Assembly (NCBI RefSeq): GCF_051014445.1
Contig: NW_027488369.1
Coordinates: forward strand, 18,680,001-18,744,000
DNA: 64,000 nucleotides
DNA from: Colletes latitarsis
Lineage: Eukaryota; Arthropoda; Insecta; Hymenoptera; Colletidae
Direction of reading: 5' to 3'
Shown: positions 14,511 through 26,636 of the stretch, piece after piece
Layout of the letters: each line of letters starts with the position of its first letter
How positions within the stretch are numbered: position 1 is the first letter of the stretch
Notes under the pieces: generated by a model
Told to the model about the DNA's origin: nothing
Databases searched by the model: none
Seen by the model: only the letters and a program-made list of their open reading frames with translations
Translations under genes and position numbers: made by a program

Positions 14511-17410
14511 GTTTCGGTGTGGTACCGCATTACTACGTGATCCAAACCATAAAAAGGCTGGGATCAGGCCAACAAGTAAGCGAAATATGCGAAAGTACGA
14601 GCGAGATGAGGGCAAATAGCAGACCTAAACCAGACAAAATCGGCGTTATCCTCTAAAATATTAATCGGACCCAGGTTTAATTGACTATTTCGGTGTGGTA
14701 CCACATTTCTACGTGGTCCAAGCCAGAAAAAGGCGAGGATCTGGCCAAAAACTATTCGAAACGTGCGAAAGTACGTGCCAGATGAGGACAAATCCCAGAA
14801 CTAACCGAGACATAACCGGCGTTATCCTCTAAAGTATTAATCGGATCCAGGTTTAATTGACAGTTTCAGTGTGGTACCACTTCACTACGTGGTCCAAGCC
14901 AGAAGAAGGCCAGGATGTGGCCAACAAGTATGCGAAAACTGCGAAAGTACGTGCCAGTTGAGGGCAAATACCAGACCTAACCGAAACATAACCGGCGCTA
15001 TCCTGTAAAATATTAATCGCAACCAGGTTTAATAGACTGTTTCGGTGTGGAACCACATTACTACGGGATCCAAACCAGAAAAAACCCAGAATCTGGCCAA
15101 CAACTATGAGAAAAACGAGAAAGTATGAGCCAGATGGTTGCAAATACCAGAACTATCCCAGACATACCCAGCGTTATCCACTAAAATATTATTCGCAACC
15201 AGGTTTAATTGACTGTTTCGGTGTGGTACCACATTACTACGTGGTCCAAGCCAGAAAAAGGCCAGGATCTGGCCAACAAGTATGCGAAAAATGCGAAAGT
15301 ACGAGCCAGGTGAGGGCAAATACCATACCTAACCGAGACATTACCGGAATTATCCTCTAAAATATTAATCGCAACCAGATTTAATTGACTGTTTCAGTGT
15401 GGTACCGCATTACTACGTGATCCAAACCAGAAAGAGGCCAGGATCTGGCCAACAAGTATGCGAAAAACGCGAAAGTACGAGCCAGATGATTGCAAATACC
15501 AGAACTCACCCAGACATAACCAGCGCTATCCTCTAAAATACTAATCTGAACCAGGGTTAATTGACTGTTTCAGTGTGGTACCACATTACTACGTGATCCA
15601 AACCAGAGAAAGGCCAGGATCTGGCCAACAAGTATGCGAAAAACGCGAAAGTACGAGCCAGATAAGGACAAATCCCAGACCTACCCGAGACATAACCAGC
15701 GTTATCCTCTAAAATATAAATCGCAACCAGGTTTAATTGACTGTTTCGGTGTTGTGCCGTATTACTACGTGATCCAAATCAGAAAAAGGCCAGGATCTGG
15801 CCACCAAGAATGCGAAAAATGCGAAAGTACGAGCCAGATGATTGCAAATACCAGCACTATCCCAGACATAACCAGCGATATCCTCTAAAATACAAATCGG
15901 AACCAGCTTCTATTGACTGGTTCAGTGTGGTACCACACTACTACGTGATCGAAACCAGAAAAAGGCCAGGATCTGGCCAACAAGTATGCGACAAACGCGA
16001 AAGTATGAGGCAGATGATTGCAAATACCAGAACTAACCCAGGCATAACCAGCGTTATCCTCTAAAGTATTAATCGGAACCAGGTTTAATTGACTGTTTCA
16101 GTGTGGTACCACTTTACTACGTGGTCCAAGCCAGAAGAAGGCCAGGATGTGGCCAACAAGTATGCGAAAAATGCGAAAGTACGAGCCAGATAATGGCAAA
16201 TACCAGTCCTATCCGAGACATAACCGGCGTTATCCTCTAAAATATTAATCGCAACCAGGATAAATTGACTGTTTCGGTGTGGTACTGCATTACTACGTGA
16301 TCCAGACCAGAAAAAGGCCAGGATCTGGCCAACAAGTATGCGCAAAATGCGAAAGTACGAGCCAGTTGAGGGCAAATCCCAGACCAAAACGAGACGTAAC
16401 CGGCGTTATCCCCTAAAATATTAATCGCAACCAGGTTTAATTGACTGTTTCGGTGTGGTACCGCATTACTACGTGATCCAAACCATAAAAAGGCCAGGAT
16501 CTGGCCAACAAGTATGCGAAAAATGCGAAAGTATGAGCCAGATGATTGCAAATTCCAGAACTAACCCTGTCATAACCAGCGTTATCGTCTAGAATAAGAA
16601 TCGGAACATGGTTTTAATGACTGTTTCAGTGTTGTAACACATTACTACCTGATCCAAACCAGAAAAATCCCAGGATCGGGCCAACAAGAATGCGAAAAAC
16701 GCGAAAGTACGAGCCAGATGAGGGAAAATCCCAGACCAAAACGAGACGTAACCGGCGTTATCCCCTAAAATATTAATCGCAACCAGGTTTAATTGACTGT
16801 TTCGGTGTGGTACTGCATTACTACGTGATCCAGACCAGAAAAAGGCCAGGATCTGGCCAACAAGTATGCGAAAAACGCGAAAGTACGAGCCAGATGATTG
16901 CAAATACCAGAACTAACCCAGGCATAACCAGCGTTATCCTCTAAAATACTAAGCGGAACCAGCTTCTATTGACTGTTTCAGTGTGGTACCACACTACTAC
17001 GTGATCCAAGCCAAAAAAAGGCCAGGATCTGGCCAACAAGTATGCGAAAAACGCGAAAGTACGAGCCAGATGATTGCAAATACCAGAACTCACCCAGACA
17101 TAACCAGCGCTATCCTCTAAAATACTAATCTGAACCAGGGTTAATTGACTGTTTCAGTGTGGTACCACATTACTACGTGATCCAAACCAGAAAAATCCCA
17201 GGATCGGGCCAACAAGAATGCGAAAAACGCCAAAGTACGAGCCAGATAAGGACAAATCCCAGACCTACCGGCGACATAACCGGCGTTATCCTCTAAAATA
17301 TTAATCGCAACCAGGTTTAATTGACTGTTTCGGTGTGGAACCGCATTACTACGGGATCCACAACAGAAAAAACCCAGGATCTGGTCAACAAGTATGCGAA
17401 AAACGCGAAA
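14511..17410. repeat. Satellite array, B-type monomers (block 2)
   Basis: About 16-17 B-type monomers. Entry is abrupt: an A-type left part ending near AATTGAATG is followed by TTTCGGTGTGG. Exit near 17410 switches to an A-type segment (GAGCCTGATGAGGTC) closely matching 5881-5990. Many monomers carry the sub-variant GTGGTCCAAGCCAG. Open frames of 71-104 codons on both strands are by-products of the repeat. Confidence 0.88.
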
Positions 17411-20400
17411 GTATGAGCCTGATGAGGTCAAATCCCAGACCAATCCCAGACTTAACTTTCGTTATCCTCTAAGATATTGATCGAAACCAGGTTTAATCGT
17501 CTGTTTCAGTGTGGTACCACATTACTACGTGTTCCAAATCAGAAAAAACCCAGGATCCGTTCAACGAGTATGTGAAGAAGGCGAAAGTATGAGTCTGATA
17601 AGTGAAAATCTCAAGCCTTACCTAGACCTAACTTGCGTTGTCCTCTAAAATATTGATGGAAATCAGGTTTCATTGACTGTTTCAGTGTGGTACTACATTA
17701 CTACGTGATGCAATCCAGAAAAAGCCCATGATCTAGCCATCAAGTATGAGAAATATGCGAAAGAATGAGCCTAATGAGAGCAAATCCCAGACCTAACCTA
17801 GACCTAACATGCGTTATGCTCTAAAATATTGAGCGAAACCAGGTTTAATGGACTGTTTCAGTGTGGTACCACACTACTTCGTGATCCAAACCAGAAAAAA
17901 CCCAGGATCTGTTCAACAAGTATGTGAAAAACTCGAAACTGTGAGCCTGATGAGGGCAAATCTTAGACCTAACCTTGACCTAACATGCGTTATCCTCTAA
18001 AATATTGAGCGAAACCAGGTTTGATGGACTGTTTCAGTGTGGTACCACACTACTACGGGATCCAAACCAGAAAAAACCCAGGATCTGTTCAACAAGTATG
18101 TGAAAAACGCGAAAGTATGAGTCTGATGAGGGCGAATCCCAGACCTATGCCAGACCTAACTTGCGTTGTCCTCTAAAATATTTATCAAGACCAGGTTTAA
18201 TTGAATGTTTCAGTGTGGTACCACATTACTACGTGATCAAAACCAGAAAAAACCCAAGATCCGTTCAACAAGTATGTGAAGAATGCGAAAGTATGAGTCT
18301 GATCAGTGAAAATCTCAGGCCTTACCAAGACCTAACTTGCGTTGTCCTCTAAAATATTGATCGAAACTAGGTTTAATTGACTGTTTCAGTGTTGTACTTC
18401 ATTACTACGTGATGCAATCCAGAAAAAGCCCAAGATCTAGCCATCAAGTATGAGAAATATGCGAAAGAGTGAGCCTGATGGGAGCAAATCCCTGACCTAA
18501 CCTAGACCTACAATGAATTATTCTCTAAAATATTGATCAAAACCAGGTTTAATTGACTGTTTCGGTGTGGTACCACATTACTACGTGGTCCAAGCCAGAA
18601 AAAGGCCAGGATCTGTTCAACAAGTATGTGAAAAACGCGAAAGTATGAGACTGATGAGGGCGAATCCCAGACCTATGCCAGACCTAACTTGCGTTGTCCT
18701 CTAAAATATTTATCAAGACCAGGTTTAATTGAATGTTTCAGTGTGGTACCACATTACTACGTGATCAAAACCAGAAAAAACCCAGGATCCGTTCAACAAG
18801 TATGTGAAGAATGCGAAAGTATGAGTCTGATCAGTGAAAACCTCAGGCCTTACCTAGACCTAACATGCGTTGTCCTCTAAAATATTGATGGAAACCAGGT
18901 TTCAATGACTGTTTCAGTGTGGTACTACATTACTACGTGATGCAATCCAGAAATAGCCCACGATCTAGCCATCAAGTATGAGAAATATGCGAAAGAATGA
19001 GCCTGATGAGAGCAAATCCCAGACCTAACCTAGACCTAACATGCGTTATCCTCTAAAATATTGAGTGAAACCAGGTTTAATGGACTGTTTCAGTGTGGTA
19101 CCACACTACTTCGTGATCCAAACCAGAGAAAGCCCAGGATCTGTTCAAGAAGTATGTGAAAAACGCTATACTGTGAGCCTGATGAGGGCAAATCCTAGAC
19201 CTAACCCAGACCTAACATGCGTTATCCTCTAAAATATTTATCAAGATCAGGTTTAATTGATTGCTTCAGTGTGGTCCCACATTACTACGTGATCCAAACC
19301 AGAAAAAACCCAGGATCTGTTCAACAAGTATGTGAAAAACGCTAAACTGTGAGCCTGATGGGGGCAAATCTTAGACCTAACCCAGACCTAAGATGCGTTA
19401 TCCTCTAAAATATTTATCCAGACCAGGTTTCATTGGATGTTTCAGTGTGGTACCACTTTACTGCGTGATCCAATCCAGAAATAGCCCATGATCTAGCCAT
19501 GAAGTATGAGAAATATGCGAAAGAATGAGCCTGATGAGAGCAAATCCCAGACCTAACCTAGATCTTACATGCGTTATCCTCTAAAATATAGAGCGAAACC
19601 AGGTTTAATGGACTGTTTCAGTGTGGTACCACACTACTTCGTGATCCAAACCAGAAAAAACCCAGGATCTGTTCAACAAGTATGTGAAAAACGCTAAACT
19701 GTGCGCCTGATGAGAGCAAATGCCAGACCTATCCTAGACCTTACATGCGTTATCCTCAAAAATATTGATCGAAACCTGGTTTAATCGACTGTTTCAGTGT
19801 GGTACCACATTACTACGTGATCCAAACCAGAAAAAACCCAGGATCTAGCCATCAAGTACGAGAAATATGCGAAAGAATGTGCCTGATGAGAGCAAATCCC
19901 AGACCTATCCTAGACCTTACATGCGTTATCCTCTAAAATATTGAGCCAAACCAGGTTTAATGGACTGTTTCAGTGTGGTCCCACATTACTACGTGATCCA
20001 AACCAGAAGTAACCCAGGATCTGTTCTACATGTATGAAAAATATGCGAAAGAATGAGCCTGATGAGAGCAAATCCCAGACCTAACCTAGACCTAACATGA
20101 ATTATTCTCTAAAATATTGATCGAAACCAGGTTTAATTGACTGTTTCAGTGTGGTCCCACATTACTACGTGATCCAACCCAGAAAAAACCCAGGATCTGT
20201 TCAACAAGTATGAGAAATATGCGGAAGAATGAGCCTGATGAGAGCAAATCCCAGACCTAACGTAGACCTAGCATGCATTATCCTCAAAAATATTGATGGA
20301 AACCAGGTTTCATTGACTGTTTCAGTGTGGTACTACATTACTACGTGATGCAATCCAGAAAAAGCCCAGGATCTAGCCATGAAGTATGAGAAATATGCGA

Positions 20401-20670
20401 AAGTAAGAGCCTGATGAGGGCAAATCCTAGACCTATCCCAGACCTAACTTGCGTTATCCTCTAAAATATTGATCGGAACCAGGTTTAATTGACTGTTTCA
20501 GCGTGGTACCACATTACTACGTGTTACAATCCAGAAACAGCCCAGGATTTAGCCATGAAGTATGAGAAATATGCGAAAGTATGAGCCTGATGAGGGCAAA
20601 TCCTAGACCTAACCCAGACCTAACAGGCGTTATCCTCTAAAATATTTATCAAGATCAGGTTTAATTGAAT
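17411..20670. repeat. Satellite array, A-type monomers
   Basis: A-type monomers lying between two B blocks. Around 17525 the match jumps from the 5950-6003 region to the 5300 region, so this stretch was itself assembled by rearrangement. Unoccupied versions of the LINE target (GACCTATGCCAGACCTAAC followed by TTGCG) are present near 18140 and 18670. A short B-type patch interrupts one monomer at 18561-18610. The join between the two large duplication units lies at about 19285-19310. Confidence 0.88.
18561..18610. repeat. B-type patch inside an A-type monomer
   Basis: About 50 bp carry B diagnostic bases (TTCGGTG, GTGGTCCAAGCCAG, AAAGGCCAGG) while both flanks of the same monomer are A-type (TTGATCAAAACC before, ATCTGTTCAACAAG after). 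The otherwise equivalent A monomer at about 7470-7520 lacks it. The pattern fits a short gene-conversion tract. Confidence 0.7.
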
Positions 20671-23600
20671 GTTTCGGTGTGGTACCGCATTACTACGTGA
20701 TCCAAACCATAAAAAGGCTGGGATCAGGCCAACAAGTAAGCGAAATATGCGAAAGTACGAGCGAGATGAGGGCAAATAGCAGACCTAAACCAGACAAAAT
20801 CGGCGTTATCCTCTAAAATATTAATCGGACCCAGGTTTAATTGACTATTTCGGTGTGGTACCACATTTCTACGTGGTCCAAGCCAGAAAAAGGCGAGGAT
20901 CTGGCCAAAAACTATTCGAAACGTGCGAAAGTACGTGCCAGATGAGGACAAATCCCAGAACTAACCGAGACATAACCGGCGTTATCCTCTAAAGTATTAA
21001 TCGGATCCAGGTTTAATTGACAGTTTCAGTGTGGTACCACTTCACTACGTGGTCCAAGCCAGAAGAAGGCCAGGATGTGGCCAACAAGTATGCGAAAACT
21101 GCGAAAGTACGTGCCAGTTGAGGGCAAATACCAGACCTAACCGAAACATAACCGGCGCTATCCTGTAAAATATTAATCGCAACCAGGTTTAATAGACTGT
21201 TTCGGTGTGGAACCACATTACTACGGGATCCAAACCAGAAAAAACCCAGAATCTGGCCAACAACTATGAGAAAAACGAGAAAGTATGAGCCAGATGGTTG
21301 CAAATACCAGAACTATCCCAGACATACCCAGCGTTATCCACTAAAATATTATTCGCAACCAGGTTTAATTGACTGTTTCGGTGTGGTACCACATTACTAC
21401 GTGGTCCAAGCCAGAAAAAGGCCAGGATCTGGCCAACAAGTATGCGAAAAATGCGAAAGTACGAGCCAGGTGAGGGCAAATACCATACCTAACCGAGACA
21501 TTACCGGAATTATCCTCTAAAATATTAATCGCAACCAGATTTAATTGACTGTTTCAGTGTGGTACCGCATTACTACGTGATCCAAACCAGAAAGAGGCCA
21601 GGATCTGGCCAACAAGTATGCGAAAAACGCGAAAGTACGAGCCAGATGATTGCAAATACCAGAACTCACCCAGACATAACCAGCGCTATCCTCTAAAATA
21701 CTAATCTGAACCAGGGTTAATTGACTGTTTCAGTGTGGTACCACATTACTACGTGATCCAAACCAGAGAAAGGCCAGGATCTGGCCAACAAGTATGCGAA
21801 AAACGCGAAAGTACGAGCCAGATAAGGACAAATCCCAGACCTACCCGAGACATAACCAGCGTTATCCTCTAAAATATAAATCGCAACCAGGTTTAATTGA
21901 CTGTTTCGGTGTTGTGCCGTATTACTACGTGATCCAAATCAGAAAAAGGCCAGGATCTGGCCACCAAGAATGCGAAAAATGCGAAAGTACGAGCCAGATG
22001 ATTGCAAATACCAGCACTATCCCAGACATAACCAGCGATATCCTCTAAAATACAAATCGGAACCAGCTTCTATTGACTGGTTCAGTGTGGTACCACACTA
22101 CTACGTGATCGAAACCAGAAAAAGGCCAGGATCTGGCCAACAAGTATGCGACAAACGCGAAAGTATGAGGCAGATGATTGCAAATACCAGAACTAACCCA
22201 GGCATAACCAGCGTTATCCTCTAAAGTATTAATCGGAACCAGGTTTAATTGACTGTTTCAGTGTGGTACCACTTTACTACGTGGTCCAAGCCAGAAGAAG
22301 GCCAGGATGTGGCCAACAAGTATGCGAAAAATGCGAAAGTACGAGCCAGATAATGGCAAATACCAGTCCTATCCGAGACATAACCGGCGTTATCCTCTAA
22401 AATATTAATCGCAACCAGGATAAATTGACTGTTTCGGTGTGGTACCACATTACTACGTGGTCCAAGCCAGAAAAAGGCAAGGATCTGGCCAACAAGTATG
22501 CGAAAAACGCGAAAGTACGAGCCAGATGAGGACAAATCCCAGACCTACCCGAGACATAACCGGCGTTATCCTCTAAAATATTAATCGCAACCAGTTTAAT
22601 TGACTGTTTCGGTGTGGTACCACATTACTACGTGATCCGAACCAGAAAAAGCCCAGGATCTGGCCATCAAGTATGCGAAAAACGCGAATATATGAGCCAT
22701 ATGATTGTAAATACCAGAACTAACCCTGACATAACCAGCGTTATCCTCTAAAATACGTATCGGAACATGCTTTTAATGACTGTTTCAGTGTGGTACCACA
22801 TTACAACCTGATCCAAACCAGAAAAAGCCCAGGATCGGGCCAACTAGAATGCGAAAAATGCGAAAGTACGAGCCTGATGAGGGAAACTCCCAGAGCTAAC
22901 CGAGACGTAACCGGCGTTATCCCCTAAAATATTAATCGCAACCAGGTGTAATTGACTGTTTCGGTGTGGTACCGCATTGCTACGATGATCCAAACCAGAA
23001 AGAGGCCAGGATCTGGCCAACAAGTATGCGAAAAATGCGAAAGTATGAGCCAGATGATTGCAAATACCTGAACTAACCCAGACATAACCAGCGATATCCT
23101 CTAAAATATTAATCGCAACCAGGTTTAATTGACTGTTTCGGTGTGGTACTGCATTACTACGTGATCCAGACCAGAAAAAGGCCAGGATCTGGCCAACAAG
23201 TATGCGCAAAATGCGAAAGTACGAGCCAGTTGAGGGCAAATCCCAGACCAAAACGAGACGTAACCGGCGTTATCCCCTAAAATATTAATCGCAACCAGGT
23301 TTAATTGACTGTTTCGGTGTGGTACCGCATTACTACGTGATCCAAACCATAAAAAGGCCAGGATCTGGCCAACAAGTATGCGAAAAATGCGAAAGTATGA
23401 GCCAGATGATTGCAAATTCCAGAACTAACCCTGTCATAACCAGCGTTATCGTCTAGAATAAGAATCGGAACATGGTTTTAATGACTGTTTCAGTGTTGTA
23501 ACACATTACTACCTGATCCAAACCAGAAAAATCCCAGGATCGGGCCAACAAGAATGCGAAAAACGCGAAAGTACGAGCCAGATGAGGGAAAATCCCAGAC

Positions 23601-24150
23601 CAAAACGAGACGTAACCGGCGTTATCCCCTAAAATATTAATCGCAACCAGGTTTAATTGACTGTTTCGGTGTGGTACTGCATTACTACGTGATCCAGACC
23701 AGAAAAAGGCCAGGATCTGGCCAACAAGTATGCGAAAAACGCGAAAGTACGAGCCAGATGATTGCAAATACCAGAACTAACCCAGGCATAACCAGCGTTA
23801 TCCTCTAAAATACTAAGCGGAACCAGCTTCTATTGACTGTTTCAGTGTGGTACCACATTACTACGTGATCCAAGCCAAAAAAAGGCCAGGATCTGGCCAA
23901 CAAGTATGCGAAAAACGCGAAAGTACGAGCCAGATGATTGCAAATACCAGAACTCACCCAGACATAACCAGCGCTATCCTCTAAAATACTAATCTGAACC
24001 AGGGTTAATTGACTGTTTCAGTGTGGTACCACATTACTACGTGATCCAAACCAGAAAAATCCCAGGATCGGGCCAACAAGAATGCGAAAAACGCCAAAGT
24101 ACGAGCCAGATAAGGACAAATCCCAGACCTACCGGCGACATAACCGGCGT
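20671..24150. repeat. Satellite array, B-type monomers (block 3)
   Basis: Duplicate of the 14511-17410 block with four additional and one fewer monomer. The change back to A-type occurs within a monomer, at TATCCTCTAAGATATTGATCG near 24151. The retained ORF-like stretches are identical to those in block 2 because of the duplication and have no independent coding value. Confidence 0.88.
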
Positions 24151-25248
24151 TATCCTCTAAGATATTGATCGAAACCAGGTTTAATCGTCTGTTTCAGTGT
24201 GGTACCACATTACTACGTGTTCCAAATCAGAAAAAACCCAGGATCCGTTCAACGAGTATGTGAAGAAGGCGAAAGTATGAGTCTGATAAGTGAAAATCTC
24301 AAGCCTTACCTAGACCTAACTTGCGTTGTCCTCTAAAATATTGATGGAAATCAGGTTTCATTGACTGTTTCAGTGTGGTACTACATTACTACGTGATGCA
24401 ATCCAGAAAAAGCCCATGATCTAGCCATCAAGTATGAGAAATATGCGAAAGAATGAGCCTAATGAGAGCAAATCCCAGACCTAACCTAGACCTAACATGC
24501 GTTATGCTCTAAAATATTGAGCGAAACCAGGTTTAATGGACTGTTTCAGTGTGGTACCACACTACTTCGTGATCCAAACCAGAAAAAACCCAGGATCTGT
24601 TCAACAAGTATGTGAAAAACTCGAAACTGTGAGCCTGATGAGGGCAAATCTTAGACCTAACCTTGACCTAACATGCGTTATCCTCTAAAATATTGAGCGA
24701 AACCAGGTTTGATGGACTGTTTCAGTGTGGTACCACACTACTACGGGATCCAAACCAGAAAAAACCCAGGATCTGTTCAACAAGTATGTGAAAAACGCGA
24801 AAGTATGAGTCTGATGAGGGCGAATCCCAGACCTATGCCAGACCTAACTTGCGTTGTCCTCTAAAATATTTATCAAGACCAGGTTTAATTGAATGTTTCA
24901 GTGTGGTACCACATTACTACGTGATCAAAACCAGAAAAAACCCAAGATCCGTTCAACAAGTATGTGAAGAATGCGAAAGTATGAGTCTGATCAGTGAAAA
25001 TCTCAGGCCTTACCAAGACCTAACTTGCGTTGTCCTCTAAAATATTGATCGAAACTAGGTTTAATTGACTGTTTCAGTGTTGTACTTCATTACTACGTGA
25101 TGCAATCCAGAAAAAGCCCAAGATCTAGCCATCAAGTATGAGAAATATGCGAAAGAGTGAGCCTGATGGGAGCAAATCCCTGACCTAACCTAGACCTACA
25201 ATGAATTATTCTCTAAAATATTGATCAAAACCAGGTTTAATTGACTGT

Positions 25249-25298
25249 TTCGGTGTGGTACCACATTACTACGTGGTCCAAGCCAGAAAAAGGCCAGG
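25249..25298. repeat. B-type patch inside an A-type monomer (duplicate)
   Basis: Exact counterpart of the patch at 18561-18610, 6688 bp away, with the same B-type bases. Its presence in both units shows that the patch formed before the large duplication. Confidence 0.7.
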
Positions 25299-26636
25299 AT
25301 CTGTTCAACAAGTATGTGAAAAACGCGAAAGTATGAGACTGATGAGGGCGAATCCCAGACCTATGCCAGACCTAACTTGCGTTGTCCTCTAAAATATTTA
25401 TCAAGACCAGGTTTAATTGAATGTTTCAGTGTGGTACCACATTACTACGTGATCAAAACCAGAAAAAACCCAGGATCCGTTCAACAAGTATGTGAAGAAT
25501 GCGAAAGTATGAGTCTGATCAGTGAAAACCTCAGGCCTTACCTAGACCTAACATGCGTTGTCCTCTAAAATATTGATGGAAACCAGGTTTCAATGACTGT
25601 TTCAGTGTGGTACTACATTACTACGTGATGCAATCCAGAAATAGCCCACGATCTAGCCATCAAGTATGAGAAATATGCGAAAGAATGAGCCTGATGAGAG
25701 CAAATCCCAGACCTAACCTAGACCTAACATGCGTTATCCTCTAAAATATTGAGTGAAACCAGGTTTAATGGACTGTTTCAGTGTGGTACCACACTACTTC
25801 GTGATCCAAACCAGAGAAAGCCCAGGATCTGTTCAAGAAGTATGTGAAAAACGCTATACTGTGAGCCTGATGAGGGCAAATCCTAGACCTAACCCAGACC
25901 TAACATGCGTTATCCTCTAAAATATTTATCAAGATCAGGTTTAATTGATTGCTTCAGTGTGGTCCCACATTACTACGTGATCCAAACCAGAAAAAACCCA
26001 GTATCTGTTCAACATGTATGAGAAATATGCGAAAGGATGGGCCTGATGTAAGCAAATCCCAGACCTAACCTAGACCTAACATGAATTATTCTCTAAAATA
26101 TTGATCGAAACCAGGTTTACTTGACTGCTTCAGTGTGGTCCCACATTACTACGTGATCCAAACCAGAAAAAACCCAGGATCCGTTCAGCAAGTATATGAA
26201 GAATGCGAAAGTATGAGTCTGATGAGGGAAAATACCAGGCCTAACCTAGACCTAACATGCGCTATCCTCTAAAATATTGATCGAAACCAGGTTTAGTCGA
26301 CTGTTCCAGAGTGGTCCCACATTACTACGTGATCCAAACCAGAAAAAACCCAGGAGCCGTTCAACAAGTATGTGAAGAATGCGAAAGTATGAGTCTGATG
26401 AGGTCAAATCCCAGACCTATCCCAGACTTAACTTGCGTTATCCTCTAAAATATTGATCGAAACCAGGTTTAATCGACTGTTTCAGCGTGGTACCACATTA
26501 CTACGTGATACAATCCAGAAACAGCCCAGGATCTAGCCATGAAGTATGAGAAATATGCGAAAGTATGAGCCTGATGAGGGCAAATCCTAGACCTAACCCA
26601 AACCTAACATGCGTTATCCTCTAAAATATTTATCAA

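Larger units (their letters stand above)
13125..19285. repeat. Large tandem duplication, unit 1 (35 monomers, 6160 bp)
   Basis: The sequence from about 13125 is nearly identical to that from about 19285 at a spacing of exactly 6160 bp. It covers the end of an A block, a whole B block and the start of the next A block. The upstream flanks differ (around 13080 versus 19240), which places the start of the unit at about 13125. The end of unit 1 runs directly into the start of unit 2 at about 19285-19310, as expected for a tandem duplication by unequal crossing-over. Confidence 0.85.
19285..25973. repeat. Large tandem duplication, unit 2 (38 monomers, 6688 bp)
   Basis: Second copy of the 13125-19285 unit. 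The spacing to unit 1 is 6160 bp up to about 22435, then 6864 bp (four extra monomers in unit 2, about 22440-23140), then 6688 bp after about 24150 (one monomer lost, equivalent to about 17285-17460). All length differences are whole multiples of 176 bp. The match to the end of unit 1 fades at about 25998. Confidence 0.85.
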
